DNA of 15,528 nt from CAZVWV01 sp964631745 (GTDB lineage: Bacteria; Bdellovibrionota_C; UBA2361; JBGSMV01), in contig CAZVWV010000093.1 in the NCBI GenBank assembly GCA_964631745.1, positions 1-15,528 of the forward strand. Reading direction: 5' to 3'. Below are positions 14,358 to 15,528 of the stretch, in pieces. Positions within the stretch are counted from its first letter, which is position 1, and every line of letters begins with the position of its first letter. The position numbers were made by a program, and so were the translations under genes. The notes under the pieces were generated by a model that was not told the origin of the DNA, ran no database searches, and saw only the letters and a program-made list of their open reading frames with translations.

Positions 14358-15332
14358 ATGGATACTATATTAGTGGTAGTGCTGGCAGTTTTAGGTTTGG
14401 CAGCGGTACTGACGGCGATAACATTCTTTACCTCTAGCAGCTTTGGCAGTAGCGGTGTGCGCGGGAATATTCGTAATCTGGTCGCCACCCAGCGCCAGAA
14501 CGAGGGCTTCTCAAGCCCGGAGCGCGCCAAACGTCAATCAATCTTTGAATCGGCGCAAGAGTCGCGTGTTCAAAAAACCACCACCTCGGCACTCACTATT
14601 CAGAAGCGCTTGAAATATGCGCAGTGGCCGATCACCCCCTTAATTTTTCGCTTTGCTCAGGTGGGCGTGAGTCTTTTTATGTTTGGCTTGGTGTCGCTAA
14701 AGCTCAACATAGTCATGCAGCTATTTTCATTGCTGAGCGGGCCTCTTTTTATGGGATGGCTTTTAAATCTCTGCATGGATAAACGCTTTAAAGCTTTTGA
14801 CAGCGATTACCCGCAGTTTTTGCTCTCGCTGGTTGGGCTCTTAAAGACCGGCATGAATATCATGGGAGCGATCGAAGCGGCCACGCAGTCCTTGGAAGAG
14901 GGCTCGTTGTTAAGGCACGAGGTTTTACTGATGAGTGAGCGCTTACGCTTGGGTGTGTCCGAGGATAAATCGATTGGGTCGTTCGGTGAGGATATTTTTC
15001 ATCCGGAAATTGAGCTTTTTGTGCAGGCCTTACTGTTGAGCAGAAGGGTCGGCGGTAATTTAAGCGAAACGCTAGACCGCTTAGCCAAGCAAGTTAGAAA
15101 ACGCCAATTTTTTCGAGCGTCCGCCAGCGCCGCTGTCGGAATGCAGCGTGGCTCGATCTGGATCATTATCGCTATCTTAGTGGCCTTAGAAGTGTATCTG
15201 TATTTCATATATCCGGCGGCGGTGACGGGCGCTTGGGCTTCGGAGATGGGCTGGCAGGTTTGGCAAGGTGGCGTGATAGTGATCATTCTTGGTATCTGGT
15301 GGGTAAGGCAAGTTACTAAAATAAGGGTGTGA
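14358..15332 (+). CDS. tadB: Tad pilus inner-membrane platform protein TadB
   Basis: A 324-residue TadB-type T2SSF platform protein. It has an N-terminal membrane helix (about 3-25), a cytoplasmic stretch, two membrane helices (about 98-135), the cytoplasmic T2SSF domain (about 145-260; LSLVGLLKTGMNIMGAIEAA, SERLRLGV and RRVGGNLSETLDRLA) and two C-terminal helices. With TadC it forms the inner-membrane base that couples CpaF to pilin export. GGGAG precedes the ATG, and the gene is tightly linked to cpaF and to the next gene. Confidence 0.92.
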   Translation: MDTILVVVLAVLGLAAVLTAITFFTSSSFGSSGVRGNIRNLVATQRQNEGFSSPERAKRQSIFESAQESRVQKTTTSALTIQKRLKYAQWPITPLIFRFAQVGVSLFMFGLVSLKLNIVMQLFSLLSGPLFMGWLLNLCMDKRFKAFDSDYPQFLLSLVGLLKTGMNIMGAIEAATQSLEEGSLLRHEVLLMSERLRLGVSEDKSIGSFGEDIFHPEIELFVQALLLSRRVGGNLSETLDRLAKQVRKRQFFRASASAAVGMQRGSIWIIIAILVALEVYLYFIYPAAVTGAWASEMGWQVWQGGVIVIILGIWWVRQVTKIRV

Positions 15333-15333
15333 G

Positions 15334-15528
15334 TTGAACGGATCTACTTTAATAGCGGCGGTGGCGTTGGGCCTGGCGATGCTTTCAGGCCTTGCGGTGC
15401 TTTATTATTTCGTGGCAGCTCGCGGCCAGTCCAACTACCGAAATTTGATGGGCTCGGCCCCGGCCGCAGGCATGGGAACTCCGAGCGAGCTTAGACAGCG
15501 ATTAAAGGACGATCCGACTGGCAAGGAG
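15334..15528 (+). CDS. tadC: TadC-like platform protein, 5-prime part
   Basis: An open frame of 65 codons reaches the window edge without a stop. It probably starts at TTG 15334, two bases after the tadB stop, with AAGGG 6 bases upstream. The visible protein has one N-terminal membrane helix (about 5-28; LIAAVALGLAMLSGLAVLYY) followed by a basic polar segment containing SELRQRLKDDP. This resembles the start of TadB/TadC proteins, and a second T2SSF platform gene is expected at this place in Tad loci. The diagnostic domain is beyond the edge, so the name rests on position and the N-terminal helix. Confidence 0.7.
   Translation, partial: MNGSTLIAAVALGLAMLSGLAVLYYFVAARGQSNYRNLMGSAPAAGMGTPSELRQRLKDDPTGKE

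Overview
The window looks like chromosomal DNA from a Gram-negative bacterium, probably of the deltaproteobacterial or bdellovibrionotal kind. That placement is an inference from gene content: NtrC-type sigma-54 activators, eukaryotic-like Ser/Thr phospho-signalling and a Tad (tight adherence, Flp) pilus locus. No rRNA or other marker gene supports it. Coding density is high, and a 39-base run of N (588..626) marks a draft assembly gap.

Layout. (1) Positions 1-148 hold an imperfect inverted repeat of about 25 bp per arm. (2) A minus-strand operon of three overlapping genes (3242 to 149) encodes a degenerate NtrC-like regulator with a receiver, a second NtrC-like activator that keeps its ATPase and sigma-54-contact motifs, and a small HTH-like protein. 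(3) Divergent from it, a plus-strand operon (3296-6572) encodes a receiver protein with a C-terminal zinc ribbon, a membrane hybrid histidine kinase with a degraded ATP-binding domain, and an unrecognised protein; it ends at a perfect 14-bp hairpin terminator. (4) A second plus-strand cluster (6757-11227) carries a PP2C phosphatase, an FHA protein, a Ser/Thr kinase and the Tad localisation ATPase CpaE/TadZ. (5) The pilus genes follow: Flp pilin, CpaB, CpaF/TadA, TadB, and the first 65 codons of a TadC-like protein that runs off the window.

How it may work together. A close match to a sigma-54 -24/-12 promoter lies upstream of the pilin gene, and the window also encodes a sigma-54 activator next to a damaged paralogue. 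This suggests that pilin transcription is driven by the local activators. The kinase, phosphatase and FHA trio is the same set that gates type VI secretion post-translationally, but here it sits directly before CpaE of a Tad pilus. Both the kinase and the phosphatase carry one C-terminal membrane anchor and no outside domain. The locus therefore appears to combine two layers of control: transcriptional (receivers, pseudo-receivers, sigma-54) and post-translational (Ser/Thr phosphorylation). Secretin, prepilin peptidase and minor pilin genes are not seen and must lie outside the window or elsewhere.
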